The translations under genes were made by a program, and so were the position numbers. The notes beneath the pieces were generated by a model, which had not been told where the DNA came from, ran no database searches, and saw only the letters and a program-made list of their open reading frames with translations. DNA of 64,000 bases from positions 41,330,002 through 41,394,001 of the forward strand of contig OX439046.1 in the NCBI GenBank assembly GCA_949317995.1, in the 5' to 3' direction. This stretch comes from Acholoe squamosa (taxonomy: Eukaryota; Annelida; Polychaeta; Phyllodocida; Polynoidae). Below are positions 1 to 11,901 of the stretch, in pieces (the stretch's first letter is position 1; each line of letters starts with the position of its first letter).

Positions 1-168
1 CCCCACCTTTTCCAAATTCTGCCACTGGTTTATCCAATGAAGCACAATTCATGTACTCCTACATCTTTCCCACTGGTTGTCATGAGGCGTAGCCCTGGCT
101 AACAGACTACATTCATCCATCAAGTAAACTCATGGGGAGTACCTATACCCACCTGATAGGCTCAGCAT

Positions 169-1680
169 GATGAATGATACTAGGATGCAGTATCAAGCCT
201 AACAGATGAATGATACTAGGATGCAGTATCAACCCTAAAGGATGAATGATACTAGGATGCAGTATCAACCCTAAAGGATGAATGATACTAGGATGCAGTA
301 TCAACCCTAAAGGATGAATGATACTAGGATGCAGTATCAACCCTAAAGGATGAATGATACTAGGATGCAGTATCAGCCCTAAAGGATGAATGATACTAGG
401 ATGCAGTATCAAGCCTAACGGATGAATGATACTAGGATGCAGTATCAAGCCTAATAGATGAATGATACTAGGATGCAGTATCAAGCCTAACGGATGAATG
501 ATATTAGGATGCAGTATCAACCCTAAAGGATGAATGATACTAGGATGCAGTATCAAGCCTAACGGATGAATGATACTAGGATGCAGTATCAACCCTAAAG
601 GATGAATGATACTAGGATGCAGTATCAAGCCTAACGGATGAATGATACTAGGATGCAGTATCAACCCTAAAGGATGAATGATACTAGGATGCAGTATCAA
701 CCCTAATGGATGAATGATACTAGGATGCAGTAATAACCCTAAAGGACGAATAATACTAGGATGCAGTATCAGCCCTAAAGGATGAATGATACTAGGATGC
801 AGTATCAACCCTAAAGGACGAATAATACTAGGATGCAGTATCAACCCTAACGGATGAATGATACTAGGATGCAGTAATAACCCTAAAGGACGAATAATAC
901 TAGGATGCAGTATCAGCCCTAAAGGATGAATGATACTAGGATGCAGTATCAAGCCTAACGGATGAATGATACTAGGATGCAGTATCAAGCCTAATGGATG
1001 AATGATACTAGGATGCAGTATCAAGCCTAACGGATGAATGATATTAGGATGCAGTATCAACCCTAAAGGATGAATGATACTAGGATGCAGTATCAACCCT
1101 AAAGGATGAATGATATTAGGATGCAGTATCAACCCTAAAGGATGAATGATACTAGGATGCAGTATCAACCCTAAAGGATGAATGATACTAGGATGCAGTA
1201 TCAACCCTAAAGGATGAATGATACTAGAATGCAGTATCAGCCCTAAAGGATGAATGATACTAGGATGCAGTATCAAGCCTAACGGATGAATGATACTAGG
1301 ATGCAGTATCAAGCCTAATGGATGAATGATACTATGATGCAGTATCAAGCCTAACGGATGAATGATATTAGGATGCAGTATCAACCCTAAAGGATGAATG
1401 ATACTAGGATGCAGTATCAGCCCTAAAGGATGAATGATATTAGGATGCAGTATCAACCCTAACGGATGAATGATACTAGGATGCAGTATCAACCCTAAAG
1501 GATGAATGATACTAGGATGCAGTATCAGCCCTAAAGGATGAATGATACTAGGATGCAGTATCAACCCTAAAGGATGAATGATACTAGGATGCAGTATCAA
1601 CCCTAACGGATGAATGATACTAGGATGCAGTATCAACCCTAAAGGATGAATAATACTAGGATGCAGTATCAGCCCTAAAG
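169..1680. repeat. 36-bp minisatellite, 42 units
   Basis: Forty-two head-to-tail copies of a 36-bp unit fill 1,512 bp exactly, so no unit has gained or lost a base. Units differ mainly at the junction (ccctaaag, gcctaacg, gcctaatg variants). Each unit contains TGATACT, seven bases, then AGTATCA, so every unit can form a 7-bp hairpin. Blocks of variant units recur 540 bp (15 units) and 324 bp (9 units) apart, a higher-order pattern. Because 36 is a multiple of three, the minus strand stays open for almost 500 codons, but that reading frame is a by-product of the repeat and not a gene. Confidence 0.97.
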
Positions 1681-2102
1681 GATGGTTAATCCATCTACAG
1701 TCTTGTCCTCACTCGAGTATATATATATACCTTTTTCAAATCAACCCACGCTCATTATTTGTTACAATGTGAAAGCCTTCATATAAACTAGACATCTTAA
1801 TGTGGGGTAAAAATACAGCACTGGATGTTGCTGCCATTATGGTACCTTATGTCAAGGTGAATATCGAAGCTCCATAGAGAAAGCACTGAGACCGCGTATT
1901 GCATCCCTGCGTTAAATAACCAGCGCCAAATCTGCATGATGATGTCATACGCCCACCGTGCATGCGCAGCCCTTTTGAAACGTAAACATCCAAGATGGTG
2001 GTGGTCAGCATTTCGCGATGACAATGGGTAAATAAGAGTTAATTTTGAAGGATATTGATGAAATATCGATTGATTTTCCACTCGAACACCTTGCCATAAA
2101 TG
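1681..2102. other. Non-coding interval with one copy of a dispersed 57-bp repeat
   Basis: No gene is seen. A short (AT)n tract lies near 1,720. The segment 1,795-1,851 (TACAGCACTGGATGTTG core) is a copy of a roughly 57-bp repeat that recurs twice in tandem at 2,258-2,369, on the other side of the foldback element. Confidence 0.6.
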
Positions 2103-2250
2103 TAAAGGTGAACTCTGATTAGTTTTAGCCTCCTGTTTCTTCACTCGCGTGTCCTGCCCGCTCTGCACTGGGCCTACTGGCCTCGTGCGGAATGGGCAGG
2201 ACATGCTAGTGAAGAAACAGGAGGCTAAAACTAATCACCGTTCACCTTTA
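2103..2250. mobile_element. Foldback / MITE-like inverted repeat
   Basis: Two arms of about 65 bp are inverted copies of each other (left arm from TAAAGGTGAAC, right arm ending GTTCACCTTTA), around a short GC-rich centre. This is the shape of a MITE or foldback element. The arm core GTTTCTTCACT is shared with the foldback at 43,267-43,352, suggesting one family. No transposase is present. Confidence 0.75.
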
Positions 2251-2257
2251 CCATTTT

Positions 2258-2369
2258 ATCTTATTGTGGGGTATAAATACAGCACTGGATGTTGTTGCCA
2301 TCATGGTACCTTATCTTAATGTGGGCTATAAATACAACGCTGGATGTTGCTGCCATTATGGTACCTTAC
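2258..2369. repeat. Two tandem copies of a 57-bp repeat
   Basis: Two adjacent copies of a roughly 57-bp sequence end in CATTATGGTACCTTA or CATCATGGTACCTTA. A third copy lies at 1,795-1,851. They bracket the foldback element, so the foldback probably inserted into or beside this small array. Confidence 0.8.
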
Positions 2370-2577
2370 TAGCCATTAGACCTGCTGATCAAAGAAAATG
2401 ACTTTACTGTGAAGGCATTTCCCCCGCTCTTACTTTACTACTATAATGAGTATAATTAGAGACGATCTTAAAGACAAATGGGAGGCTTTGGGACTAAGTT
2501 TGGGCTCTTGTGACGCAGTTTATCTAGCAAGAGCAAGAACTGCATACACAAGTCTATGACATTGGATGGGTTTAAAC

Positions 2578-2757
2578 TTATGTATGAATGTATGTATGTA
2601 AGTAAGTATGTTTGTATGTATGTATACATGTATGAATGTATGTATGTATGTACATACATATGTATGTTTGTATGTATGTATGCATGTATGTACGTATGTA
2701 TGTATGTGCGTATGTATGTATATATGTATGTATGTATCATGTATGTATGTATCATGT
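2578..2757. repeat. (ATGT)n microsatellite
   Basis: About 180 bp of imperfect TATG/TATG repeats with interruptions. Apparent open frames on both strands here are simple-sequence artefacts. Confidence 0.95.
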
Positions 2758-2759
2758 AT

Positions 2760-4610
2760 AGAGAATCAGTGACGCCTCTGTTTCAAGCTTTAATTTGAAA
2801 TCATTATTAGAAAGTAGATAAAAGATGTATGTTGCGGTGGCACCTTTACATAATTTACAAGGAGATGTACTGGTGGGAGGTTCTACGCCTAATTAAAACA
2901 ATTGCTGTCTTATGTATCAGGCTTTTTGGTAGTAATTGTACTACACTAATGGTGATAGCTGTATACACAGGCTCTTTTTGTGACATACGTTGAGCATTAA
3001 TCTGTTGATTCCATTGACAGTAGAGTCAAAGCCATGTTAGCTATTATTCTTTTTACTTGGCTGAGTAGCTCTGTATTCTGTTTCATTTATAAGGACCCAG
3101 GTACAATGTAATACAATTATAAGTAAATGGAATACAAAGTCAACTTTATGTGTGGGCTAAATGGTAGCAGAAGTCCATAATATATATGCCATTGGTGAAA
3201 GACATTGGTAGATAGATGAGAAATGACTTTGGTCAAGGGACAGGGGACATCCATTGGAAATAAGGGCAGTAAATATTGTATGGTGAGCCTCCAGCATGTT
3301 CCATTATCATCCGTCTCCATGCAGACAACTCGCCATGCACAGGGTTAATTGCTTCAACCCATGGTAACGACCCTGGATGGACAAGATGCTGCACTATGGC
3401 AGATAACAAATAACCATACTGCTTCCTCATCACCATGAAAATAAGGATGCAGTGATTCTGAAAACAACAGATTTAAGCACTTGGAGATCTATGGAAAAGC
3501 TGAGGGCATTCAGACGAGGCCACCATGGAGAAGTCACCACAGTAGTTAGTGTGCACTAGTCAGGTAGGAGTGACTAATTGGGGTATTACCTGGAGGCCAC
3601 TATATCCCTGCTAGCAAAACTCATCCAAATGATGTTTTTTTTACATAAATCACATGAGTTTTCACGTAAGAATGATGTAAATTGCACGAGTTGTGCTAGC
3701 TGGGATCTAGAATAGACCTCTAGCTGTTAGCTCAACCACAAATTATTAGCTTTAGCCACCCATTATATTATCTTTCGAGGTCTTCAGAAAAGACTAACAG
3801 TCTGTCACACATCGAGGACTGTTGTCTCAGTGTCTAGTAATTCACAGTTAATATTAGTTTGCAGTTTCACAGACTTTAGTCTACTCGGCTGTCTGATTGT
3901 GAAGACTTCCTGAACTCAAGATTAATCTACAGTATGTCCTATATAGTTTAATTTATTTTCATTGTCGCATCATATCCATGCCAATATCGACAAGCATTGA
4001 GAGTAGGTTCAGTGTTTCAACACTGCCCCTCATGTTTCCAAACCACTATAACTGCCTATACGCCCATGAATACAACATCTTTCTCGGTATACCGAATCTC
4101 CCACACATTAACACAATGGCGTGCCATCCTTATGATAACGGATTTATTGCCTTTTGCACCTTTTCCTGTTATATCTAATTGTGTATATGGTACTCTGTAT
4201 TGACTAGATAAAATTTCGTAGTGAGAGCTGTATAACTGGTTAAATAAAAATCAATCAATCAATCAAGATGTGGCTAATATGTGGAGGTTTCATACAGTAG
4301 AACAATACTAGATAGACATCTTTGAGGTGCCAGGTGCAGCTGATACTCTACCCACAAGGTGAGGGTGACGGCATGTGCAGGGTTTATGGTGGTATGGTTG
4401 ATTTGCATTTGACCCTCATAGATCTCTGTTACAGCTGACCAAAGCAGTGTAGGATGTGGTGCCATACCTCCTTGGTGGGTGCACCTTGCCCAGGATGTCA
4501 GAAACTTCGAGTGTCATCACAAGTTCTTCTTTGGGCCAACGGAAGGCAGGAATGATTTCCTCCTCGTTGTATTTCTTTTTGGTACGAAACATCATGATGA
4601 CCTCGTAACA
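2760..4610. other. Non-coding interval, nothing recognised
   Basis: I find no convincing gene, RNA or element. Short open frames have no recognisable domain. The stretch 4,235-4,265, AAATAAAAATCAATCAATC, could be the (AATC)n tail of an old CR1-like LINE or SINE, but the body is not recognisable. Confidence 0.5.
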
Positions 4611-4612
4611 AT

Positions 4613-4642
4613 ACATATATATATACATATATATATATATAT

Positions 4643-4688
<46 letters not shown>

Positions 4689-4763
4689 CATTTGAAATTG
4701 AGTGTTAACTGAAGAAATACATTGATGATACAACATAATGCATGTATATATTGTAACGAATGC

Positions 4764-4813
<50 letters not shown>
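4613..4813. repeat. Two (TA)n microsatellites
   Basis: TA-rich tracts at about 4,613-4,685 and 4,764-4,813, partly interrupted by CA steps. They flank a short unique spacer. They create several spurious open frames rich in Tyr and Ile. Confidence 0.95.
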
Positions 4814-4815
<2 letters not shown>

Positions 4816-5331
4816 TCAAAAACTCATGCATGCATGGGTACTTCGGGCGGGGCTGTCCGTGGAGGAAGAGTGCCACCGGCATGTTGGCACCACGTCCTCG
4901 GCCAGGGCGACTGGCAGGCGTGGTGGCGCTAGTCTTACCATGGTCATACATTGTAATCAGCTTATATCAGCTCACCAGCCCCCCATTCCTCTCAGTCTTA
5001 ACACTTGAAGCATCAACAATGCATTGATGTAGCACGCCCCCTGGTCTTTATGAGGCACAGATCTCAGCAAACTTTTGTGAAGTTGAGTCGAGTTAGATAA
5101 TGCATGCGTGAGTACTTTGAGTGATCATACTTTGTGATCATGAGTCCACTTTGTCTCAGCTTGACGAAGCATGACTCACTTCAATAATGATGTGAGGTAA
5201 GACTCGGTGAGCATATGCCAGCATGCTCTCACTCAGCTTGACGAATCGTCCCTCACTGCAATAAGCAAGGTGGGATTAGCCCGTTTGCAGTGATGGACAC
5301 CTGTTTCCCCTCTTTCCCTCTAGGTGGCAGA
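4814..5331. other. Non-coding interval, nothing recognised
   Basis: No gene seen. Short degenerate repeats of the form CTCAGCTTGACGAA occur twice (about 5,155 and 5,233), hinting at an old local duplication. Confidence 0.4.
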
Positions 5332-5475
5332 AGCTGAGATCTCAGCTTAATCTCAGCTGCATTGTTTCTTTCAGCTGAGATCTGAACTGAATCTAATTGT
5401 TTATCTTAGCTGGATTTTGGTTTAAGTTGAGATCTCAGCTTCATCTCAGCTGACAGGAAGCTGACTCTCAACTGA
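5332..5475. repeat. Palindromic AGCTGAGATCTCAGCT repeats
   Basis: The 18-bp perfect palindrome AAGCTGAGATCTCAGCTT occurs at about 5,332 and a near copy (one mismatch) at about 5,429, with several half copies (CAGCTGAGATCT, ATCTCAGCTG) between them. This immediately precedes the ATGCCCTNAGGGCAT palindrome cluster. Confidence 0.7.
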
Positions 5476-5516
5476 CAGGAAGTGGACTCGCAGGACGCAA
5501 CTTGCTACGTTGGACT

Positions 5517-6867
5517 ATGCCCTGAGGGCATGCAGCGCCGCCCTCATGCTGACGCGTATATTTTTGGGACCGCCGTGCGGAATTGGGCATGCCCTGAGGG
5601 CATATTGCTGGCCTTTACATATCAACAATTGACCATTCCTAGTGTATGCCCTCGGGGCATCGTGTATCAGTCCTGAGGGCATATTCCTGCTCTTTTGAAG
5701 TTCTGGGATTAAGCCAAAAACACGCACATGCCCTCAGGGCAACACCAGTGTCGTCCAGGCCACTGTCCACATTATGATTGACCAAAGCATGGCCTGAGGG
5801 CATTAATAGTGTATGAATGTCCTAAGGGCCTACTTTAAATACCAGAACTACACCATCCTTAATATCCTTAGGTATGGAATCATGCCCTAGGGGGTAATTA
5901 ATAATCTCCAGGGGATATTTCTATCCGTTACCCCCTGGCCGTTACCTTCAGAGAAGAGACATTCCCTGGGGCCATCATGGACTTAGCACTGATGCCCTGA
6001 GGGCATTGATGATAAAAATGGCCCTAGGGCTTAAGTTAACAGTTGTGTTATTTCATAGCCTTAATGTCCAGAATATGTCCTAATGATAAAAATTCCTGTA
6101 TAGGGGGCCTAGTCCAGATCAGGCCCTATTATAAAAGGGCATCAATATAGCAGTAGGCTATGCCCTAAAGGCATTGTGTCCCTCAGGAATACATTTTGGT
6201 CTACTTCCATAGAGTACATATCATTCGAGATAACTATACCTTCAGGGCATATTCATCACATCCATGGACTATAGGTTTATTGTAGGTCCATGCCCCCAGG
6301 GCATTATTAGTGATGCCAATGCCCAAGGCTTATCCTCCATAGAGTTAATTGACTAGTACATGACCTCAGGGCAGCAAAAGCACGATCTATGCCCTCAAGG
6401 CATGTCCCTTCTTTTCTTCTAATAAGTTCTATTGGCCACTAGCTGGTCTGGAGCTGGTTCTGGCAACACAAACTACTGATAAGAGCTGATAAGATGGGAC
6501 CAGCATGTCCCTGGAAGTGGGTGTTAACCAGGGACAAGGTACCCATCATGGTATGTCTTATCAGTGGGTTTTAGCTCAACCAGCGAAATTCAAGATGGTG
6601 GCTCCACTAGGCCTCCATAGTGAATCCTATAGACTGTAAATAACAATTCAGTGACAATTCTCTTGACAAATCCTAAGGGCATAGCTAGGCCTACAGGGCT
6701 CTCAGTGTACAAGATTGCAGTACCTATGCCCCCGGGGCATCAGCATCGATCCCCGGGGGCATGCATTCTCCTCTACCTCATTCCCATGCCCAGTGTGGGA
6801 AAGTCCTTCTGTCCCCGGCAATGTACGCGCCACTCCCATGCGGCGCGGCAGTATGTCCTAAGGGCAT
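5517..6867. repeat. Cluster of about 20 dispersed 15-bp palindromes (ATGCCCTNAGGGCAT)
   Basis: Exact or near copies of ATGCCCTNAGGGCAT start at about 5517, 5589, 5646, 5669, 5728, 5789, 5818, 5882, 5961, 5992, 6018, 6160, 6236, 6290, 6360, 6389, 6670, 6726, 6749 and 6853. Spacing is irregular (about 20 to 270 bp) and the sequence between copies is unrelated, so this is not a tandem satellite. The consensus matches the published palindromic AP-2 (TFAP2) binding motif TGCCCTNAGGGCA. Whether it is a homotypic enhancer or a self-propagating short palindrome cannot be told from sequence. Confidence 0.85.
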
Positions 6868-7369
6868 AGACTAACGTAGCAAGTTGTATCCTGCAGTGGA
6901 CTCTAGTACTGGTAGCTTGTTCTGGAGTTTACTGAATCTCAACTGAACACAAGTGAGTCCATTGCTGGATTCAGGGTATTGACCCCTTGCCAAACTCTCT
7001 GGTTGCATACCAAAACTAGGGCCTCCCATTTCCCTCTTTTCCTCAGCTTAAATTCTTGTCATGAAGGCAATGCAAAACTCTTTGATGGTGGTCTGCTTGG
7101 GCCTTGAGCTGGAAGTTACTGTGGCGTCTTCATATTGGAGCTCTGATTCACTTTAAGAACAAGATGTAAGAAGTGGACTTCAGAATGCATTATTGGCAAT
7201 ACAATAAAAGCCTTCTCGAGGGTATTTAAAAACCATAGCTATAGATATTGTTTTGAAATGCCCTGCAGGGCCATCTGCCATTATCGTCAATGGTGCACCA
7301 AATGCAGGGCTGTTGGATCTACTCATGGATTAACCACATTGCTACTCGAGTGGGAGCCATGCTCCTAAA
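6868..7369. other. Non-coding interval
   Basis: No gene seen. The right end merges into the dispersed repeat that also flanks the solo LTRs. Confidence 0.4.
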
Positions 7370-7528
7370 ATTTCAAAATCGTAGCATCCCCCTGTAGCAG
7401 GCAAAACAGGTTATCAAATGAAAGCTGAATACCTTGGATGTCATCTTGACCATGGTAGTGGTCTGAAACAGTACAGCATATAGTAAATTGCTAGTTTCCA
7501 TAGCAACTTGTGATTTTTTCAAAGCACA
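7370..7528. repeat. Left flank repeat of the gypsy insertion
   Basis: This segment closely matches 19,228-19,341 and 25,829-25,942, and matches the reverse complement of about 41,000-41,140 less well. It ends AAAGCACA exactly where the LTR begins, as the other LTR-bearing copies do. It is therefore the repeat family into which the LTR element inserted. Confidence 0.8.
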
Positions 7529-7823
7529 GGTAGGTGCCCGCATTGTCGTATATATATTAGTGCGGATCATCGGAGAGATGTGCTCGTGTGGTGCTCATTC
7601 CTTCTATGCCAAACAGGTGTCACTTCGCGATACCCGATCAGCAGAAGGGGACTGGACCTAGTCCAGTCCAGACGTTGTTCTATCCTTCTCCAATAAAGCC
7701 TATCCGAACAGATGGAAAGTTAAAGGGCTTTGCTCAACCCGAACCTTCCGTGTTGTGTGCTACTTATAGTATTTAAGCGAGCCTAAGAGCCACTCAATAT
7801 AAACTCATAAACAAACTGTTACA
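7529..7823 (+). repeat. 5' LTR of gypsy element
   Basis: Begins GGTAGGTGCCCGC (first base T to G relative to the other LTR copies) and ends GTTACA, directly before the primer-binding site. It has an AATAAA signal at about 7,694. Compared with the solo LTR at 19,342-19,697 it lacks about 60 bp after CGATACCC. The boundaries come from comparison with the other LTR copies. Confidence 0.85.
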
Positions 7824-7824
7824 C

Positions 7825-7842
7825 TGGTGCCGAGACCAGTCG
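7825..7842 (+). promoter_or_regulatory. Primer-binding site
   Basis: TGGTGCCGAGACCAGTC begins one base after the LTR. It starts with TGG, the complement of a tRNA 3' CCA end, as expected for a minus-strand primer site. The priming tRNA is not identified. Confidence 0.75.
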
Positions 7843-8274
7843 GTTCAGGGTGGGGTGCGGCCAAAAGCCGCGGATTACACAATGCGAGTTCCTCAAGCCT
7901 AGGGCTTGAAGAATTCGAAGAGGATGGCATAGCCTCTCAGTATTTGTTGTTAGACTGGAAGCTGGGTCAACAGTATCTGTATAACCTGGCTGGTGTACAG
8001 AGAGCTTTCTCTACACCCAGCATGACGACCGATCCCGCCACATGGCCTTGGATACTGGTCTGCTGAGCTGAGTGGGTTAATTAAACTCGCCCGGTTGGAC
8101 TTGAGCGATTGGTCTCAAGTAATAACTAGTAGGCACAGATTAGAAGTAGGTAGCTCGGTGGGCGCTACTGATACTTTAAAGACTCCAAAGGCCCAAAGAC
8201 CTATTCTAAGGACAGTAACACCTAGTGAGCAGGGGGTACAAAATGTTACCCGAATAAGGCAGGAAAGACCTTAA

Positions 8275-9727
8275 ATGACATCATCGGATCACGATAGTGA
8301 TTGCGATGATGGAAGGGATGGTAAACACCACGGTGTAAAGGCAGATGACATCCCCATCGGGTCTGCCCCATCCAAACAGGATACCAACCAGAATACATTA
8401 CCGGGATCCACAGAAATGTATACGCTGGGGCTATCCTTAGATGAAGCCTTATCGGATTCAGTTTTTAATCCGGGAGGAAGCCGTAAATCTAGACATGGTC
8501 ATCGGATGGGCCCCGGATATAAGTCAACCTCGGCTTATTTAAAAGCCAAGGACCTACGTTCTATAGAGCAAGAGCTGATTCTGAGAGAATCCGACCTCAA
8601 GTATCGACTTTCATCTCTAGCCCACAGGGTAGAGTTGAAGACAACAGAAGAGAGAGGAAGGGAGAGTAAGTTGGCCGAACTCGAAAAAGAGGAAGCTAAT
8701 AGGCAGAGAGCTATTGACAAAGCTAGATCCGAGGAAGTTGCTAAAGCTCGGGATGTGAACAGGTTACAATCCGAGCTAAGTGCAATGGAAGAGAAGTTGA
8801 AAAGACTTTAATTACATAAAGCCGAAACGGAGTCCAAACTTGTCTCAGAACAAGATGAGATCCGTAGGGAAACGACTGAGTACCAGAGGTCTCAGAAAGA
8901 AAAAAAGTGAGAAGTATCGGCTACTAAAAGATACTTTAAAAAGAGAAACACAAGCTGCTCAATTAGAACGCAACCGAGCAGTTGAGGACAATGAGAAGAT
9001 TCGATCTGAAATCTTGTCCGAAAATGCTCAGTTAAGAGATGAACAGAGGAACTTGACCACCGATGTCACGACTCTGACTCTAAACAAGTCTGCTATGGAA
9101 AGCTACTTGCAGGATAAGGAAAAGACTAATCCCCTCCAACGAGCACGGACCCGAGTCCAGACCTTACCTTTTTTAAACAGGGTTACCTGTTCAACACTAA
9201 AACAGCCGACGAGTGCATACAATCCGTTTGTAAACGATAATGCAACTCATAATGTTGACCAAGAAGGGGTCTATGTTAGGACCCAAGGTACAAATGGTCG
9301 GACTAGCAGAGTTTGCATTAGTGAAGTCCCAACTGTCCATAATTTGGATCCGGACTTCGTTCAAAGAGACAGTTCAGACACTAGTGTCGAAACTGGCGGA
9401 TTCCACATAACCGTGGATCAGACTGATAATGTCAGATTGGATGCTGGCAACCCGGGCAATTCACAGAATGTGCAGGGTGGTGGCCAGCAGAGCCAAACAG
9501 GTAGCATGCCAAATGCTAGCAGACAGAATGGAAATGCCAATACAAGCAGTCAGGGGGCAAGTGGTACCTCGGGTACTACCCCCAATGGTGGTGGTGGTGG
9601 AGGAAACACTGGGGCTGGTCAGTCACAGTGGAGTTACAACCAACCACCACCCCCACTGCCAAACAATAGTAGTTTTGGTGGTTTAGGAGGTAATCTAATC
9701 TTGAATGAAACCAAGATGATTGAATGA
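8275..9727 (+). pseudogene. Gypsy gag, N-terminal coiled-coil region (broken)
   Basis: This is the leader part of a gag-like polyprotein. It starts with an acidic segment (MTSSDHDSDCDDGRDG). A long charged coiled coil with KLAELEKEEANRQR-type heptads fills roughly residues 85 to 178. After a stop at 8,809 and a frame change, the coil continues from about 8,840 and gives way to a Gly/Asn/Gln/Ser-rich tail with a GGGGGG run near 9,590. It lies upstream of the capsid-like domain in the order expected of gag. No catalytic motif is present. Assignment to gag rests on position; a separate structural ORF is possible. Confidence 0.65.
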
Positions 9728-10805
9728 AGCAAACAACAATGTGGTAGACTGACGTATGCTCATAACTCAGCCAGGAGGGTAGCCGTCATCCTGAAGGAGT
9801 ATGATGGTACCCCACCATGGAAGGAATGGTTCGAAGATTACATCGACGGGATGAATTGCAATGGGTGGACTCCATACGAGGCGAAGCCACATCTCGTTAG
9901 ATGTTTAAAGGCTGGCCCGGGTCGCATGGCTGTAGAGCAATGGCGAACCTGGTATGGCCTCGTAGGAAGTTTCAAGCAGTTAGTGGAAACTGCTAGTGGG
10001 CTATTATGCAACATGGTCAAGGAGGATCCGATGGTACGTTTTAGGAAACGGACCCAGAAACCTTCAGAGGCATTTAGGGCTTACGGAATGGAACTCCATG
10101 CCCTATTGAGTAAGGCCAGAAAACCAGGACTGGTATATTGACGATTTGATTACCCAATTCGTCAATGGACTAAGAGACCGAGATGAGCAGATAGCTGCAA
10201 GAGACGCCTGGAAAGAGGACTCCACATTGCATGGCATATTTGATGGAATAGATATGGCTGTGAAGAAACGAACCATGTTAGCAGGGGATGTTCCTAATGT
10301 GTCAGGACATACCCCTGTAGCAGCTGCAATGCATCGATCCGAGGAGACTAACACCTCGGATGACTTCGAATTGATTGACATTGAACAGGAGGATGGTACC
10401 TTCCGCGCAATGCAATTGAGAAAGAAAACTTCCTGTAGGAAATATATTCCAAGGAAGGTGTTTAACAAGTCGAAGGATGCAAAATCAGCACCCGAGACTT
10501 CGGGTACACCCAGATCAAATGGCAAGGCGAATAAGCCGGCCGAGAGCACTTATAAAGTGAGTGGTCAGTCACCAGACTTGACAAAGGTAATGGAACATAT
10601 GTGCAAGAAAATTACTGAATCACTACAAGCCAGTCGGTCGAGACCCAGGGTGGATCGTCGAACTGTGAAATGTTTTAGGTGCCAGAAAATGGGGCACTAT
10701 TCATCAGAGTGTACTGCTGCAAAGCCAGTAATGGCGGCTTATTATGAAGCCGAAGCCGAACCAAAAGCAGATCAGCAGGATGCTGATATAGCTGACATAG
10801 TGTGA
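9728..10805 (+). pseudogene. Gypsy gag, capsid and zinc-knuckle nucleocapsid (broken)
   Basis: The capsid-like segment carries the pattern PPWKEWFEDYIDG followed by Trp- and Phe-containing helices (VRFRKRTQKPSEAFRAY), typical of the retrotransposon gag domain. A frameshift near 10,141 separates it from the nucleocapsid part. The latter ends in a CCHC zinc knuckle, CFRCQKMGHYSSEC (about 10,672-10,713), which binds RNA in the virus-like particle. The frame runs directly into the protease region at 10,802. Frameshifts and the lack of a good start show it is not functional as it stands. Confidence 0.85.
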
Positions 10806-11901
10806 AATTAGAGGGGATTGTATCCACGGCATTGGGTATAACCCCAACCAGAAAAGAATGCCAAAAGGCTACCGGGCGTAAACTGGTGGAAGAATGCGAA
10901 TCAAGTATACCTGGAGGTCGGGTGACTGTGGGTGCGCACCCCAGCATTCTGGCTGGGGCCAGGGACCCTAGTGCAGATATGTGTGTTGGAGGTGACAATA
11001 TGGTGAGTGGCCGCACTGGGGGAGAGGAAGGATGTATTAAAGAGTTGATCTTAGTGTGTGGGACACGCCTTCCTCCAAGTCATCCTTGTCTGGAGTTTTT
11101 AAGAGGACTCGGAATGAATCTTGGTGATTCTGGAGACTTTCACCAGTTTACCAGTAACCCATCCCCATTGGGAGGGAGACGGTGGTATATACCCGTAACT
11201 GTGGAAGGTCGGGTAGGAGAATTCTTAGTGGATACTGGAGCTAGCCATTCCTGTGTGTCCAAAAGGTTCTTCGACTCAATGGCCGACGGAAGCAGTATGA
11301 GGACTTTTGGGAGGACTTTATGCCTATCCATATAGGAGGCAAAGAATTCGTTCTTTCACCCACTATAGCAGAGGTTAGTGATGATGGAATCCTGCAAATG
11401 GATTTTGCAAGCCTATATGGGGCCATGTTGGATCCGAGAGACGGTATGATGAGTATCCGGAACCCCTATGGCTTGCATGTGCAGTGTGTATTGAGACAAG
11501 TATCTTCAGTAGCTTTGGTTATCCATACAGTGAAAATCCCTCTGGGTACCACTTGTGATGTCCTTTGTGGTGGATCAATGGGCCAGAAGGGTGAGATGGG
11601 AGTCTTTGAACCTGACACGATACATTTATCAAGCATCGGGTTGGACTCAGTGGATACATTAGTGGCGAATGCAGCATGGTCAGTACTACCCATGACTAAC
11701 CGAACTGGTTCAGTGATTTACTTGAAACAAGGTGACGGCGTAGGGGTGATGAGTTCAGTGGAACATGTCGCCGAAGCCAAGTTCAAGAAACCATTAAACC
11801 CTGTTAGTAAGCATCCTTTGGATGAAGAATTTCAGAAACTGATAGATGAATCATATTTACAGAATACGGAGGATAAACGGCACCTAGGGGATCTCCTATG
11901 A
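10802..11901 (+). pseudogene. Gypsy aspartic protease region (pol N-terminus, frameshifted)
   Basis: The retropepsin active site is FLVDTGASHSCVS (about 11,223-11,261), with the catalytic Asp of DTGA intact. After a frame change near 11,320-11,335 the second half contains ILQMDFASLYGAMLD (about 11,390), matching the C-terminal flap region of gypsy proteases (usually LGxDFL). The enzyme would cut the gag-pol polyprotein. It lies between the zinc knuckle and reverse transcriptase, the usual gypsy order. The frameshift inactivates it. Confidence 0.85.

Noticed and set aside
143-1636. Minus-strand 497-codon open frame of ILHPSIIHPLGL-type repeats
   Set aside because: It is the translation of an indel-free 36-bp minisatellite; no start context, no domain, and other frames are similar simple repeats.
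169-1680. CRISPR-like array
   Set aside because: Units are contiguous with no unique spacers, and the setting is eukaryotic.
2468-2798. Tyr/Met/Thr-rich open frames on both strands
   Set aside because: Artefacts of the (ATGT)n microsatellite.
4416-4951. Small open frames rich in Tyr and Ile
   Set aside because: Artefacts of the two (TA)n tracts.
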